The notes beneath the pieces are model-generated. The model ran no database searches. It had not been told where the DNA came from and worked only from the letters and a program-made list of their open reading frames with translations. Of a DNA stretch of 64,000 bases, positions 17,831 through 25,573 are shown piece after piece (positions within the stretch are counted from its first letter, which is position 1; the number at the start of each line of letters is the position of its first letter). A program made the position numbers and the translations under genes. The DNA lies in assembly GCA_021734785.1 (NCBI GenBank), contig JAIPIF010000001.1, forward strand, positions 248,001 through 312,000, given 5' to 3'. The stretch is from Candidatus Altimarinota bacterium (lineage in GTDB: Bacteria; Patescibacteriota; Gracilibacteria; UBA4473).

Positions 17831-18784
17831 CTAAAACGAAAGGATTCGTTCTTTGGGAAAATAGATGTGAAAATGAGCCCCTTCGACGAAGACGGTTGCA
17901 CCGTGCTTGAGAAATAATTCTTTTATCAGTGGGCGAAATTCGTCTTCAATTTTTTTGCGGTACTCGGGATTTCCCGTCCATGTAATTTCTTTTTCGCCTG
18001 GATCTCGAAACCGTCCATCTGGGATATCGAGACTGCGTCCCGTCAGGTGTGTAGACCCCTTTCTTGTTCCAGCAGCGCGTGTTTTTTGCACAGTGGGATT
18101 TCGTAACACATCAGAATAACAAAACTTCCACCCGCCTGTTTTTTCAAAAAAATCTTGTGCAATTGCTTGGAATTTTTGTACAGCATCCGATTCCATTTTT
18201 GCGGGAGAGTCTTCGGATTTTTTTATTTTTCTGAAAAAATATTCTGATTTTGGAATCGCAATCCCATTTTTGAGTGCTCGATCATAAATTTTTTGTCTCT
18301 GTGTGGGATTTTTGATAGGAAATCCATCGAGTATCGCCAAATCTCGGAGATACGAATAATTTTTTGTTTTTTCAGAAAAGAAAGGCTTTATCTGTATCTG
18401 TCCTGGAAAATAAATAGTTTTCCCATTTAATTTTTTAAAATCGTCTAAATCAAGTTCCGGATTAAGTTGGCGACATATTTCGATGATGGAATCAATGTAC
18501 GGGAGTTGATCAGATTGTGGCAGATTTGGGATCTTTTTTTCGAGGATTCCCTTGATGAAATGGTACAAGGTGCGCCCATTTTTGTCGTCAACAATTTTGG
18601 TTGTTTTTGTCAAAATGATAAACTCCCAGCTCCCTTTTTGAACCGAAGAAATTTCAGTAGTTTCGATTTCATTTTGAAATAATCGTTTTTTCGCATCATT
18701 TTGGATCTCATTTTCAAGCGCCAAGAGCCTTGGTTTGGGATCATCAAAAATGTGACTTGTTTCTGAAGGTTGGGGAACTTCCAT
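17831..18784 (-). CDS. LAS-type (peptidase M15-like) carboxypeptidase
   Basis: A 317-residue protein whose C-terminal third carries the LAS zinc-peptidase signature: STHLTGRSLDI (S-x-H-x-x-G-x-x-x-D, about residue 245) and GAHFHIYF (H-x-H, about residue 302). These match D-Ala-D-Ala carboxypeptidases of the VanY/DUF5715 type, which trim peptidoglycan stem peptides. The N-terminal 200 residues are unassigned, helix-rich and contain YFPGQIQIKPFF. It converges on the transglycosylase gene with 2 bp between stops, and the two may act on the same substrate. No clear signal peptide is visible. The start ATG lies 6 bases from a strong TAGAAT -10. Confidence 0.72.
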   Translation of the reverse strand: MEVPQPSETSHIFDDPKPRLLALENEIQNDAKKRLFQNEIETTEISSVQKGSWEFIILTKTTKIVDDKNGRTLYHFIKGILEKKIPNLPQSDQLPYIDSIIEICRQLNPELDLDDFKKLNGKTIYFPGQIQIKPFFSEKTKNYSYLRDLAILDGFPIKNPTQRQKIYDRALKNGIAIPKSEYFFRKIKKSEDSPAKMESDAVQKFQAIAQDFFEKTGGWKFCYSDVLRNPTVQKTRAAGTRKGSTHLTGRSLDIPDGRFRDPGEKEITWTGNPEYRKKIEDEFRPLIKELFLKHGATVFVEGAHFHIYFPKERILSF

Positions 18785-18790
18785 CGTTGC

Positions 18791-18819
18791 ATTCTACCAA
18801 AAAATCGTATTTTTTTCAA
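18791..18819 (-). promoter_or_regulatory. Promoter of the LAS peptidase gene
   Basis: Minus-strand TTGAAA (18814-18819), 17-bp spacer, extended -10 TGGTAGAAT (hexamer 18791-18796), 6 bases from the ATG. A leaderless transcript is predicted. Its -35 is one base from the -35 of the divergent ribE promoter. Confidence 0.75.
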
Positions 18820-18820
18820 C

Positions 18821-18848
18821 TTGGCAAAGCGAGCAAAATCAGTACGCT
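18821..18848 (+). promoter_or_regulatory. Promoter of ribE-ribD
   Basis: TTGGCA (18821-18826), 16-bp spacer, TACGCT (18843-18848), 7 bases before the ribE ATG. There is no room for an FMN riboswitch. Confidence 0.65.
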
Positions 18849-18855
18849 CCCCCCG

Positions 18856-19446
18856 ATGTTTACGGGGATTGTCGAATCGATGGGGACGATTGCGCGGATC
18901 GAGGGCAATCTTTTTACGATCGCACATGAGTTTGACGAAGTGTTTTCCACTGGTGATTCTATTGCGCTGTCGGGAATGTGCGCGACGATTTTGAAATCAA
19001 CCAAAAAAGAATTCACGGTCGAAATCATGGAAGAGTCTCGACGCCGGACGACCTTTGGGGCGGCCAAAAAAGGAGATCCGGTCAACCTCGAGCGTGCGGC
19101 AAAAATGGGCGATCGCAATTCTGGGCATTTTGTCACCGGGCACATCGACGAAGTGGGACTCGTGACCGAACGAGAATTTCTCAAGGATTTCTGGCGCTTT
19201 CGCATCGAAATTTCCCCTAAAAATGCTCCGCTGGTGGTCGAAAAAGGCTCGGTGGCGATCGACGGCGTGTCGATGACGGTATCTGCCTGTGGTCCCGACT
19301 GGCTAGAGGTCTGTGTGATTCTCCATACTTTTGAGCACACCCTCTTTGGCCACAAGCAAGTCCACGAGGGGGTCAACCTGGAATTTGATCTGCTGGGAAA
19401 ATACCTCCTGCGGCAGAAAGAGATTGCCTCACTTGGATTGCAATGA
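18856..19446 (+). CDS. ribE: Riboflavin synthase, alpha chain
   Basis: A 196-residue riboflavin synthase that dismutates two 6,7-dimethyl-8-ribityllumazines to riboflavin. It has the tandem lumazine-binding repeat of the family: MFTGIVESMGTIARI with VFSTGDSIALSGMCATI in the first half, and GHFVTGHIDEVGLVT with VEKGSVAIDGVSMTVSA in the second. Length is close to the usual 200-220 residues. The ATG at 18856 starts the conserved MFTGI motif. It overlaps ribD by 4 bases (ATGA). Lumazine synthase and RibBA, needed to complete the pathway, are not in this window. Confidence 0.93.
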   Translation: MFTGIVESMGTIARIEGNLFTIAHEFDEVFSTGDSIALSGMCATILKSTKKEFTVEIMEESRRRTTFGAAKKGDPVNLERAAKMGDRNSGHFVTGHIDEVGLVTEREFLKDFWRFRIEISPKNAPLVVEKGSVAIDGVSMTVSACGPDWLEVCVILHTFEHTLFGHKQVHEGVNLEFDLLGKYLLRQKEIASLGLQ

Positions 19447-20462
19447 CGAAAAAGGAAATGAAATTTCTCGATCGGGCAGCCGCACTCGCCGCAGCGGTGG
19501 ATCCGCACTTCGTCCGTCCCAATCCGCGGGTGGGATGTGTGATTTCTCGCGGAGAGCGGGTTATCGGAGAGGGCGCGCACGAGATTTTCAACGGTCCGCA
19601 TGCAGAGGTGAATGCGCTTTCCCAGGCGGATCTCTCGGAGACCGGTCTTGCCGAATGTACCGTCTGGGCCACGCTCGAGCCGTGTGATGATTTTGCGGGC
19701 AAAAAAACGCCGAGTTGTACGCAGCGTCTGATTTCTCTCGCGCCAGAAAAAATAGTCATCGGCGCACTTGATCCGCAGTTTCGTGGAAAAAATGTGGAAA
19801 AGCTTCGTGCGGCGGGGATTTCTGTGGAAGTCGTGGATCACGCACCCAGTCGAGCGCTCAACCCTTTTTTTGCGCACTGGATCACCTCTGACCGGCCGTA
19901 TGTGATTCTGAAGTTGGCGCAGTCACTGGACGGAAAAATTACCGCACCGGGGCGACGATTTATTTCCAACAAAAAATCCCGTGAAAAAGTGCACCAGCTG
20001 CGTGCGCAGGTATCAGCGGTGCTGACAACGACCGAGACGGTGTTTGCCGACAGCCCCAAACTTACGGCTCGTCCGGTGAATATTTCTCGCGCTTTTTCTG
20101 ACCCGGATGTGGTGATGGTGGGGGAACGAACTGTCCCGCCAAACTTTGAACTCTTTAAAAATAAGGATCGAAATTATCATCAGTTTCGCCGTGAGGATTT
20201 ACAGGCCATTTTGGAAAAATGCACGCAGCGCGGCATCGACTCCCTTCTCACCGAAGCGGGCGCGCAGGTTTGTACGGAGCTTTTGCGGCGGGATCTGGCG
20301 GATGAAGTGCAGCTCTTTGTGGCGCCGCAGATTTTTGGGAAAGGAAAAAATGCCTTCAACGGCTCCTTTGATCTCAAAAACTTTCATCTGGCGGAGTGGG
20401 AAAATTTAGACGGCGATGTGTGGATGCGATTCATTCGCGTCCCGCGCCCAGCGGAAACTTGA
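19443..20462 (+). CDS. ribD: Bifunctional diaminohydroxyphosphoribosylaminopyrimidine deaminase/reductase
   Basis: A 339-residue RibD. The N-terminal zinc deaminase (about 1-140) has RPNPRVGCVI, the catalytic GPHAEVNAL and TLEPCDDFAGKKTPSC. The C-terminal DHFR-like reductase (about 150-335) has VILKLAQSLDGKI, SAVLTTTETVFADSPKLTAR and SLLTEAGAQVCTELL. In RibD the two zinc cysteines are usually separated by 8 residues (PCSHxGRTPPC); here they are separated by 10. Translation is coupled to ribE through the 4-base overlap. The 3' end overlaps a small gene on the other strand by 32 bases. Confidence 0.92.
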   Translation: MTKKEMKFLDRAAALAAAVDPHFVRPNPRVGCVISRGERVIGEGAHEIFNGPHAEVNALSQADLSETGLAECTVWATLEPCDDFAGKKTPSCTQRLISLAPEKIVIGALDPQFRGKNVEKLRAAGISVEVVDHAPSRALNPFFAHWITSDRPYVILKLAQSLDGKITAPGRRFISNKKSREKVHQLRAQVSAVLTTTETVFADSPKLTARPVNISRAFSDPDVVMVGERTVPPNFELFKNKDRNYHQFRREDLQAILEKCTQRGIDSLLTEAGAQVCTELLRRDLADEVQLFVAPQIFGKGKNAFNGSFDLKNFHLAEWENLDGDVWMRFIRVPRPAET

Positions 20463-20697
20463 GCCCGTCGATCAGGCCAATGATAGCGCCAGAAAATTCT
20501 TTTGAAGCTTGTTTGAGCGGGAGATTTTCAAATGCTTTCAGTGCCGCGGAAAAATTTCCCTCCTGCAATTTTGTGCAGCCGTGGAGCCATTGTTTTTGTG
20601 TTTCAGCATCAGAAGGCATGTGATCGGCCGACATCGAAATCCAGTTCCGAAGATTCAGTAATTTTCCCTCGGGGCTGCCGGGATCCATTTCTCTCAT
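20431..20697 (-). CDS. Small hypothetical protein, possibly TPR-like
   Basis: An 88-residue unrecognised protein. Residues 35-75 (KQWLHGCTKLQEGNFSAALK and following) resemble a single tetratricopeptide-like helical pair. It fills the gap between ribD and guaA, overlapping the ribD 3' end by 32 bases on the opposite strand. A plausible promoter (TTGACT with an AT-rich -10 about 17 bp downstream) sits between it and guaA. An alternative ATG is three codons in. Function unknown. Confidence 0.5.
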   Translation of the reverse strand: MREMDPGSPEGKLLNLRNWISMSADHMPSDAETQKQWLHGCTKLQEGNFSAALKAFENLPLKQASKEFSGAIIGLIDGLKFPLGAGRE

Positions 20698-20758
20698 CGA
20701 GTTTATTTTTCATTTTTTGAGAAATGAGTCAACTGCTTCCCAATTTTCTCAAAATCCG

Positions 20759-20764
20759 TACACT
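20759..20764 (+). promoter_or_regulatory. -10 element of guaA
   Basis: TACACT, 7 bases before the ATG at 20772, in the same arrangement as the guanine deaminase gene (TACACT then 8 bases). The -35 is weak (TTCCCA at 16 bp). Confidence 0.45.
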
Positions 20765-20771
20765 GGGCGCG

Positions 20772-22592
20772 ATGCAGCACGAAAAAATTGTCATTCTGGA
20801 TTTCGGGGGACAGTACGCGCATCTGATTGCCAGTCGGATCCGGCGACTGGGGGTTTTGTCAGAGATTCGCCTGCCCGATCAGACCACAGCAGACGATTTA
20901 CAAGAAAAAAACATCAAAGGCATCATTCTTTCCGGAGGCCCCCAATCGGTTTTTGCGGAGGACTCACCGCGGACAGACGATGCCATTTTTGACCTGGGAA
21001 TTCCCGTGCTGGGGATCTGCTACGGTCACCAATATTTGGCACAAGCATTGGGCGGCAAAGTTGCCCCCGGGACGACCGGGGAGTTTGGCCGGGCAGAATT
21101 TACCCACGATGGGCAGTGTCCGCTTTTTGAAAATATCCCGTCCCCGACGGTCGTCTGGATGAATCACGTCGATGCGGTGGGCACGTTTGCGCCGGGATTT
21201 GACCCTGCCGGCAGTACCGAGCACTGTGAGACGGCGGCAGCATTTGATCCGAAAAAGAATTTTTATTCTGTGCAGTTTCATCTGGAGGTCACGCACACGC
21301 CGGAGGGGAATGCTATTTTTGAAAATTTTCTCGATCTCTGTGGCTGCTCGCGGGACTGGAGTGTGGAGCAGTTTCTGGCAGAGCAAGAAGCGCAGCTTCA
21401 GAAAAAAGTCGGCGACAAAAATGTCTTTCTTTTTGTCTCGGGCGGGGTGGACAGCACGGTGACGTTTGCACTGCTCACAAAAGTCTTGGGCCCCGATCGT
21501 GTGCGGGGGCTCTTTGTCGATACCGGCTTGCTTCGCCAAAATGAAGTGGAGCAGGTCGAAACATCCATCCGAGCGATTGGCGCCGATCTGACGACGTTGC
21601 ACGAGGCGGATCACTTTTTGGGCAAGCTGAAAGGCATCACCGACCCCGAACAAAAACGAGAAATCATTGGGCATGCGTTTCTGGAGGTGCAGCAGCAGTT
21701 TTTTAAGCAGCACAATCTCGACGAATCCTGGCTGCTGGCGCAGGGGACGATTTACCCCGACACCATTGAGACCGGGGGCACGCAGAATGCCGACAAAATC
21801 AAAACCCACCACAACCGAGCACCAGAGGTGCAAAAGTTGATTGACGCGGGAAAAGTCATCGAACCCGTCGCGGAGCTGTACAAAGACGAAGTGCGGCGAC
21901 TCGGGGAGTTGCTGGGTCTGCCAAAAGAACTCGTGTGGCGACATCCATTTCCCGGGCCGGGTCTCGGGGTGCGGATCCTCTGTGCCCCCGAGGACATCGA
22001 TCAGCCGATCGCTGAGCCCGTGAATGCGTTTACCCTTCAGCGGAAAACGCGTCCATTTGTTGCTCTTCCGATCAAATCGGTGGGCGTGCAGGGAGATTTT
22101 CGCACGTACCGGCATCCGGGAGTGCTGACCTCTGTCCCGGGCGAAAAGACGCTCGACAATCTGGAAAAGTTTGCCACCAAACTCGTCAATCACTACGACG
22201 ACATCAACCGCTGTACGTTTCTCCTCGGGCAAAATTTTTCCGGAAAGATTTCCCGCATTCAGGTCGCTCAAACGGACATTTCCCCAGACCGTGTGACGCG
22301 TTTACAACAGGCCGATGCCATCGTGACACGACTTCTCCGCGAGATGAAGGTGTACCAAGACGTCTGGCAGTTTCCGGTGGTGCTGATCCCCGTCGCGTTC
22401 AATGGCACGGGTTCTGAATCCATCGTCCTGCGCCCGATCGACTCGATCGATGCGATGAGTGCTTCGGTCGGGAAGTTGCCCTGGGAATTTTTTGATCGTG
22501 CGGCGACCGAAATTTTGAAACAGGATCCCCAAATCTCTGCCGTACTTCTCGACTGCACGAGCAAGCCGCCGGGGACGATTGAGTGGGAATAA
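20772..22592 (+). CDS. guaA: GMP synthase (glutamine-hydrolysing), long form
   Basis: Converts XMP to GMP using ATP and glutamine. The class I amidotransferase domain (about residues 1-190) begins MQHEKIVILDFGGQYAHLIA and has the nucleophile loop VLGICYGHQYLAQALGG and the His-x-Glu site in FHLEVTHTPEG. The ATP-pyrophosphatase domain has the P-loop FVSGGVDSTV and LAQGTIYPDTIETGG. The C-terminal dimerisation domain has RHPFPGPGLGVRIL and ends KPPGTIEWE. At 606 residues it is about 80 longer than common bacterial GuaA; the extra length lies after GPGLGVRIL, reminiscent of the long eukaryote-type enzyme. ATG 20772 is preferred to ATG 20724 because homology begins there and a -10 precedes it. Confidence 0.93.
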   Translation: MQHEKIVILDFGGQYAHLIASRIRRLGVLSEIRLPDQTTADDLQEKNIKGIILSGGPQSVFAEDSPRTDDAIFDLGIPVLGICYGHQYLAQALGGKVAPGTTGEFGRAEFTHDGQCPLFENIPSPTVVWMNHVDAVGTFAPGFDPAGSTEHCETAAAFDPKKNFYSVQFHLEVTHTPEGNAIFENFLDLCGCSRDWSVEQFLAEQEAQLQKKVGDKNVFLFVSGGVDSTVTFALLTKVLGPDRVRGLFVDTGLLRQNEVEQVETSIRAIGADLTTLHEADHFLGKLKGITDPEQKREIIGHAFLEVQQQFFKQHNLDESWLLAQGTIYPDTIETGGTQNADKIKTHHNRAPEVQKLIDAGKVIEPVAELYKDEVRRLGELLGLPKELVWRHPFPGPGLGVRILCAPEDIDQPIAEPVNAFTLQRKTRPFVALPIKSVGVQGDFRTYRHPGVLTSVPGEKTLDNLEKFATKLVNHYDDINRCTFLLGQNFSGKISRIQVAQTDISPDRVTRLQQADAIVTRLLREMKVYQDVWQFPVVLIPVAFNGTGSESIVLRPIDSIDAMSASVGKLPWEFFDRAATEILKQDPQISAVLLDCTSKPPGTIEWE

Positions 22593-22622
22593 CGTCGCTG
22601 GGGGATTTCATCCGTGGCTCGT

Positions 22623-22693
22623 CCCCGCCAAGGCGGGGTTTCGCACTGGACTTCATCCCCGCTCCTTTCTCCGCGCAAAACCTGCGGTTTTGC
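22623..22693 (+). terminator. Hairpins downstream of guaA, possible terminator
   Basis: Two inverted repeats follow guaA: CCCCGCC-AA-GGCGGGG (22623-22638) followed by TTT, and GCAAAACC-TGC-GGTTTTGC (22675-22693). The first belongs to a CCCGCC-AA-GGCGGG theme also seen near 37.3 and 54.1 kb, so it may be a repeat as much as a terminator. Confidence 0.4.
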
Positions 22694-22712
22694 TTGGGAC
22701 AAAAAGGAAGGT

Positions 22713-22741
22713 TTGTTTCCAGAAAAAGAAATCAGTACACT
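22713..22741 (+). promoter_or_regulatory. Promoter of the guanine deaminase-like gene
   Basis: TTGTTT (22713-22718), 17-bp spacer, TACACT (22736-22741), then 8 bases to the ATG. A leaderless transcript is predicted. Confidence 0.65.
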
Positions 22742-22749
22742 GCTCGGCG

Positions 22750-23241
22750 ATGAGTGAGTCAGTCACCTGGATGCGAGAGGCGATTGCGCTGGGGCGCACC
22801 CATTCTCATGCCGGGGAGGGGGGACCGTTTGGCGCGGTGGTTGTCCGCGATGGCGAGATCGTGGGACGGGGATGGAATCAAGTTTTAACGTCGCACGACC
22901 CCACGATGCACGCAGAGATCAGTGCCATTCGGGATGCCTGCCAGCATTTGCAGACAGAGCATCTGCCCGATTGTCAGCTTTTTTCCTCCTGTGAGCCCTG
23001 TCCGATGTGCCGAGCGGCGACGCAGTGGGCACGGATTCCGATTTCAAGTGTCTTTTTTGCCGCTGGAGCCGAGGATGCGGCTGCGGTGGGGTTTGACGAT
23101 GCAGCGTTTTACGAAGACTTTGGTATTTCTTTCAAAAATCGAAAGACACTTTGGCACCCAGAGAATCAAATTTTACAGGATGAAGCCGTTCAAATGATGC
23201 AAGATTGGAAAGCGACATTTGGGGACAAAAATCTGTACTGA
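22750..23241 (+). CDS. Zinc-dependent nucleobase deaminase, guanine deaminase-like
   Basis: A 163-residue member of the cytidine/guanine deaminase superfamily. TMHAEISAI (His ligand and catalytic Glu, about residue 55) and SSCEPCPMCRAA (two Cys ligands, about residue 83) form the zinc site. The order VTWMREAIALG, GGPFGAVVVRDG, HDPTMHAEISAIRDAC and FFAAGAEDAAAVGFDDAAFY resembles bacterial GuaD-type guanine deaminases more than tRNA-adenosine deaminases. Its position after guaA fits guanine metabolism, but the substrate is an inference. The true start is the ATG at 22750; the frame extends upstream through hairpins and the promoter. Confidence 0.82.
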   Translation: MSESVTWMREAIALGRTHSHAGEGGPFGAVVVRDGEIVGRGWNQVLTSHDPTMHAEISAIRDACQHLQTEHLPDCQLFSSCEPCPMCRAATQWARIPISSVFFAAGAEDAAAVGFDDAAFYEDFGISFKNRKTLWHPENQILQDEAVQMMQDWKATFGDKNLY

Positions 23242-23269
23242 AACAGAGAAACCGGGTATCGTGCCGGCG

Positions 23270-23914
23270 ATGAAATTTGACGCGATTTTTTTTGACAACG
23301 ACGGGATTCTGGTCGAGACGGATGATCTCTTTTTTCAGGCCTGCAAAACACTGCTCAAGGATCTCGTTGGCTACGAGCTCAGCCGCGAGCGGTACTCGGA
23401 TCATATTTTGATGCGGGGGGAGGGGTTTCTCGAAATTCTTTCCCACTACGGATACACCGAAGATCACGAGGATGAGCTGCGCAAAAAGCGCACGGACATT
23501 TATCTCGACTTGCTGCGAAAAGGAGTTTCCCCGATCCCAGAGGTTGAAAGTACATTACAAAAACTCCACAAAAAACTCCCGCTCGGGGTCGTGACGGCTG
23601 CGCAGCAGGCAGAATTTGAAATCATTCATTCGCAGCTGGGACTGTTGCCCTACTTTGATTTCATCGTCCATCGGGATGATGTGGTGCACTCCAAGCCGCA
23701 TCCGGAGGGATACTTGTTGGCAGCGGAGCGGGCAAAGGTTTCCCCCGAAAACTGCCTGGTCATCGAAGACAGTCCCCGCGGGATTGCAGCAGCACAGGCA
23801 GCGGGGATGACCTGCTGGTGCATTCCCACCGAGCAGACAAAACAAATGGATATTTCCGCTGCGGATCAGATCCTGGATTCGATTTCAGAGCTTCCGACGC
23901 GCTTGAAGCTCTAG
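23270..23914 (+). CDS. HAD-superfamily hydrolase, beta-phosphoglucomutase-like
   Basis: A 214-residue HAD phosphatase/phosphomutase. Motif I is FFDNDGILVETD (nucleophile Asp at about residue 9), motif II is LGVVTAA, motif III is the Lys in HSKPHPEGY and motif IV is VIEDSPRGIAAAQAAGM. The helical C1 cap (residues 18-90) places it with the subfamily IA enzymes such as phosphoglycolate phosphatase and beta-phosphoglucomutase. The substrate is unknown. A weak TATCGT lies 7 bases before the ATG. Its stop overlaps the convergent transporter gene by 4 bases. Confidence 0.85.
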   Translation: MKFDAIFFDNDGILVETDDLFFQACKTLLKDLVGYELSRERYSDHILMRGEGFLEILSHYGYTEDHEDELRKKRTDIYLDLLRKGVSPIPEVESTLQKLHKKLPLGVVTAAQQAEFEIIHSQLGLLPYFDFIVHRDDVVHSKPHPEGYLLAAERAKVSPENCLVIEDSPRGIAAAQAAGMTCWCIPTEQTKQMDISAADQILDSISELPTRLKL

Positions 23915-24786
23915 TATCCCAGCAGCTTAAACACGGCAATCTCTGCCGCCAGTGCCAGCAAAAGAATCCATTGCAGCGAGGTGAGTTTTTCTTTGTACAA
24001 AAAATGCGCGAGCAGTGTCCCAATCAAAATTCCTCCCACGCCGATGGCGTTGGCTATGCCGATTGGCCCCAGGCTCACCGCGTAAGCAAAGGCGCCCGTC
24101 CCCACCAGGGTCGGCCAGCTCACCAGCGCGATCCGTCCAAACTCTCGGGTTGAAATTCGTACGATTGGCTTGCGGACAATCCATTCTCGTCCGAGTCCGA
24201 TCAAAACAATAAAGATTCCGATGGAGACTTCCCAAAAATATCCTGCCACTGCTGGAGAGATTTCTCGAGCCATTTTCCCCATCAAAACAAACGATCCTCC
24301 GGCGGCGAGTGCCGAAAATACCACTAACAATGCCCCTGTCCCCGCGCGGTGATCGATGTGAGCGAAATTATTTTTTTGCAGTCCCAGCCAGATCATCGTC
24401 GCAATGATCAGTCCTGCCAGCCCCGCTTCGTACCAGGAGATCGCTTCTCCAAACACAAGAAATCCCAACACAAACATCGTGATGACGCTGAGCGCGCGAC
24501 GAAAAGCATGATTGACGCCCACCGGCAAAAATTTCAGCGCCCAAAACGCAAACATCAGTCCCACCGCTCCGAGAAACCCGGACCACAGGAGCTCGGGCAA
24601 AAAATCGGGCAGCATCTGCAGCTCTTGCCTGGTGGCCAAAAATAACAACGGCGACATGGTCACGATCAGCGAAATATTGCGGTACATCGCCACACTTAGG
24701 CTGTCCTGTTTTCGTACATGATGTGCCAAGAGCGTCCCCTGCACGGAGTACGCGACCATCGAGAGCACCACCAGGAGAAAAAACAT
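23911..24786 (-). CDS. DMT-superfamily (EamA) transporter
   Basis: A 291-residue integral membrane protein with about ten hydrophobic helices in two EamA halves. The first half contains LLWSGFLGAVGLMFAFWALKF-type segments, and the second ends with VGGILIGTLLAHFLYKEKLT followed by the last helix, a classic EamA ending. It is likely an exporter or permease of small metabolites in the cytoplasmic membrane; the substrate cannot be inferred. The ATG lies exactly 7 bases from a TATACT -10, so the message is probably leaderless. Confidence 0.85.
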   Translation of the reverse strand: MFFLLVVLSMVAYSVQGTLLAHHVRKQDSLSVAMYRNISLIVTMSPLLFLATRQELQMLPDFLPELLWSGFLGAVGLMFAFWALKFLPVGVNHAFRRALSVITMFVLGFLVFGEAISWYEAGLAGLIIATMIWLGLQKNNFAHIDHRAGTGALLVVFSALAAGGSFVLMGKMAREISPAVAGYFWEVSIGIFIVLIGLGREWIVRKPIVRISTREFGRIALVSWPTLVGTGAFAYAVSLGPIGIANAIGVGGILIGTLLAHFLYKEKLTSLQWILLLALAAEIAVFKLLGY

Positions 24787-24793
24787 CGGCGGA

Positions 24794-24822
24794 AGTATAA
24801 ATTACAAATGACAAATGACGAA
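24794..24822 (-). promoter_or_regulatory. Promoter of the EamA transporter gene
   Basis: Minus-strand TATACT (24794-24799), 7 bases from the ATG; TTCGTC at 17 bp or TCGTCA at 16 bp as -35. The promoter is embedded in an AT-rich intergenic repeat. Confidence 0.6.
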
Positions 24823-24842
24823 TTAAAAATTACAAATGACGG
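24798..24842. repeat. Short intergenic repeat of the ATTACAAATGAC type
   Basis: Imperfect reiterations of TACAAATGAC/ACAAATGACGAATTAAAA. Related sequence occurs at 36955-36975 (inside a gene end), 38031-38055 and 53872-53888, always at gene borders. Confidence 0.55.
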
Positions 24843-24928
24843 AATGCTTTTGAAAAAGGACGTTGAAGCGCTGTCATTCCAGATTTCATTTGGAAGTTAG
24901 AAAAGACAGAACGGTTTTCTCAAAAAAC

Positions 24929-25552
24929 TCAGGCAGGCTTTTTCCAGGTTTTGTTTTTTGGCTCGGGGTGAAATCGGAGCTCGTCATCATTGAGCACGAT
25001 TTTGGCTCCCGGCTTTTTGAAATCTGGGTTTTTCTCGATCTTCCAGCGCTGGGTTTTTTCCAACAGCGTTTCCAGCATATTTTTTGTTACCGACTGAGGA
25101 TTGGCCCGTTTCCACGGATTTTTTCCGGGCGGATGGAGGGCACTGCGACCAAAGTCTTCACCAAAGGTTTGTACCCATTTCTCATTTTCCGCAACGAAAA
25201 ATTTCCACACGCCTTTTGGATCGTAGAGTGGTTTGTTGTGCGCAAAAAGGTGGGCAGCGTATGCATCTTTCTCATTAATCTCGAGTGCATGATCCGCAAT
25301 GAAATGGTTCGGGCAGATTTTCCGCGCGTGTCGATGGGGTTTCGCCAGTTGGCTAAAAATTTTCAAAACAAAAAAAATAAAAAACCGCGCCGTCCAGAGT
25401 TGGCCTGATTTCGCGATCACAAGAAAATCAATATCAGCGTTTTTTTTCGCCGTGCCCGCGGCGACACTCCCGGAGAGAAAAATCGCCCGCACGCCCGGAA
25501 GGTTCCCCAGTATTTTGGCCCAACGGTGTGCTTTTTGCTCCAAATGTTTCAC
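24929..25552 (-). CDS. Nucleotidyltransferase-fold protein
   Basis: A 207-residue protein starting with GTG. Residues 25-48 carry the minimal nucleotidyltransferase signature: FLSGSVAAGTAKKNADIDFLVIA (G-S-x(3)-G, then D-x-D). The middle contains one or two hydrophobic stretches (WTARFFIFFVLKIF) and the C-terminal half is helical and basic. Such stand-alone proteins are often minimal nucleotidyltransferases of unknown substrate; no HEPN partner is encoded next to it. It starts 21 bases after the upstream zincin gene and is probably in the same transcript. Confidence 0.7.
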   Translation of the reverse strand: MKHLEQKAHRWAKILGNLPGVRAIFLSGSVAAGTAKKNADIDFLVIAKSGQLWTARFFIFFVLKIFSQLAKPHRHARKICPNHFIADHALEINEKDAYAAHLFAHNKPLYDPKGVWKFFVAENEKWVQTFGEDFGRSALHPPGKNPWKRANPQSVTKNMLETLLEKTQRWKIEKNPDFKKPGAKIVLNDDELRFHPEPKNKTWKKPA

Positions 25553-25573
25553 GCTCTGATCCTGCCAGAAAAT

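Noticed and set aside
18785-18855. Possible FMN riboswitch before ribE
   Set aside because: Only 71 bases separate the divergent genes, and they are filled by two back-to-back promoters; the predicted ribE message has no leader.
20964-22271. 435-codon open frame antisense to guaA
   Set aside because: Shadow of guaA on the other strand; no recognisable domain, and the GMP synthase motifs on the plus strand are unambiguous. The same reasoning removes long antisense frames at 3686-4612, 9650-10864, 39586-40692 and 44242-45057.
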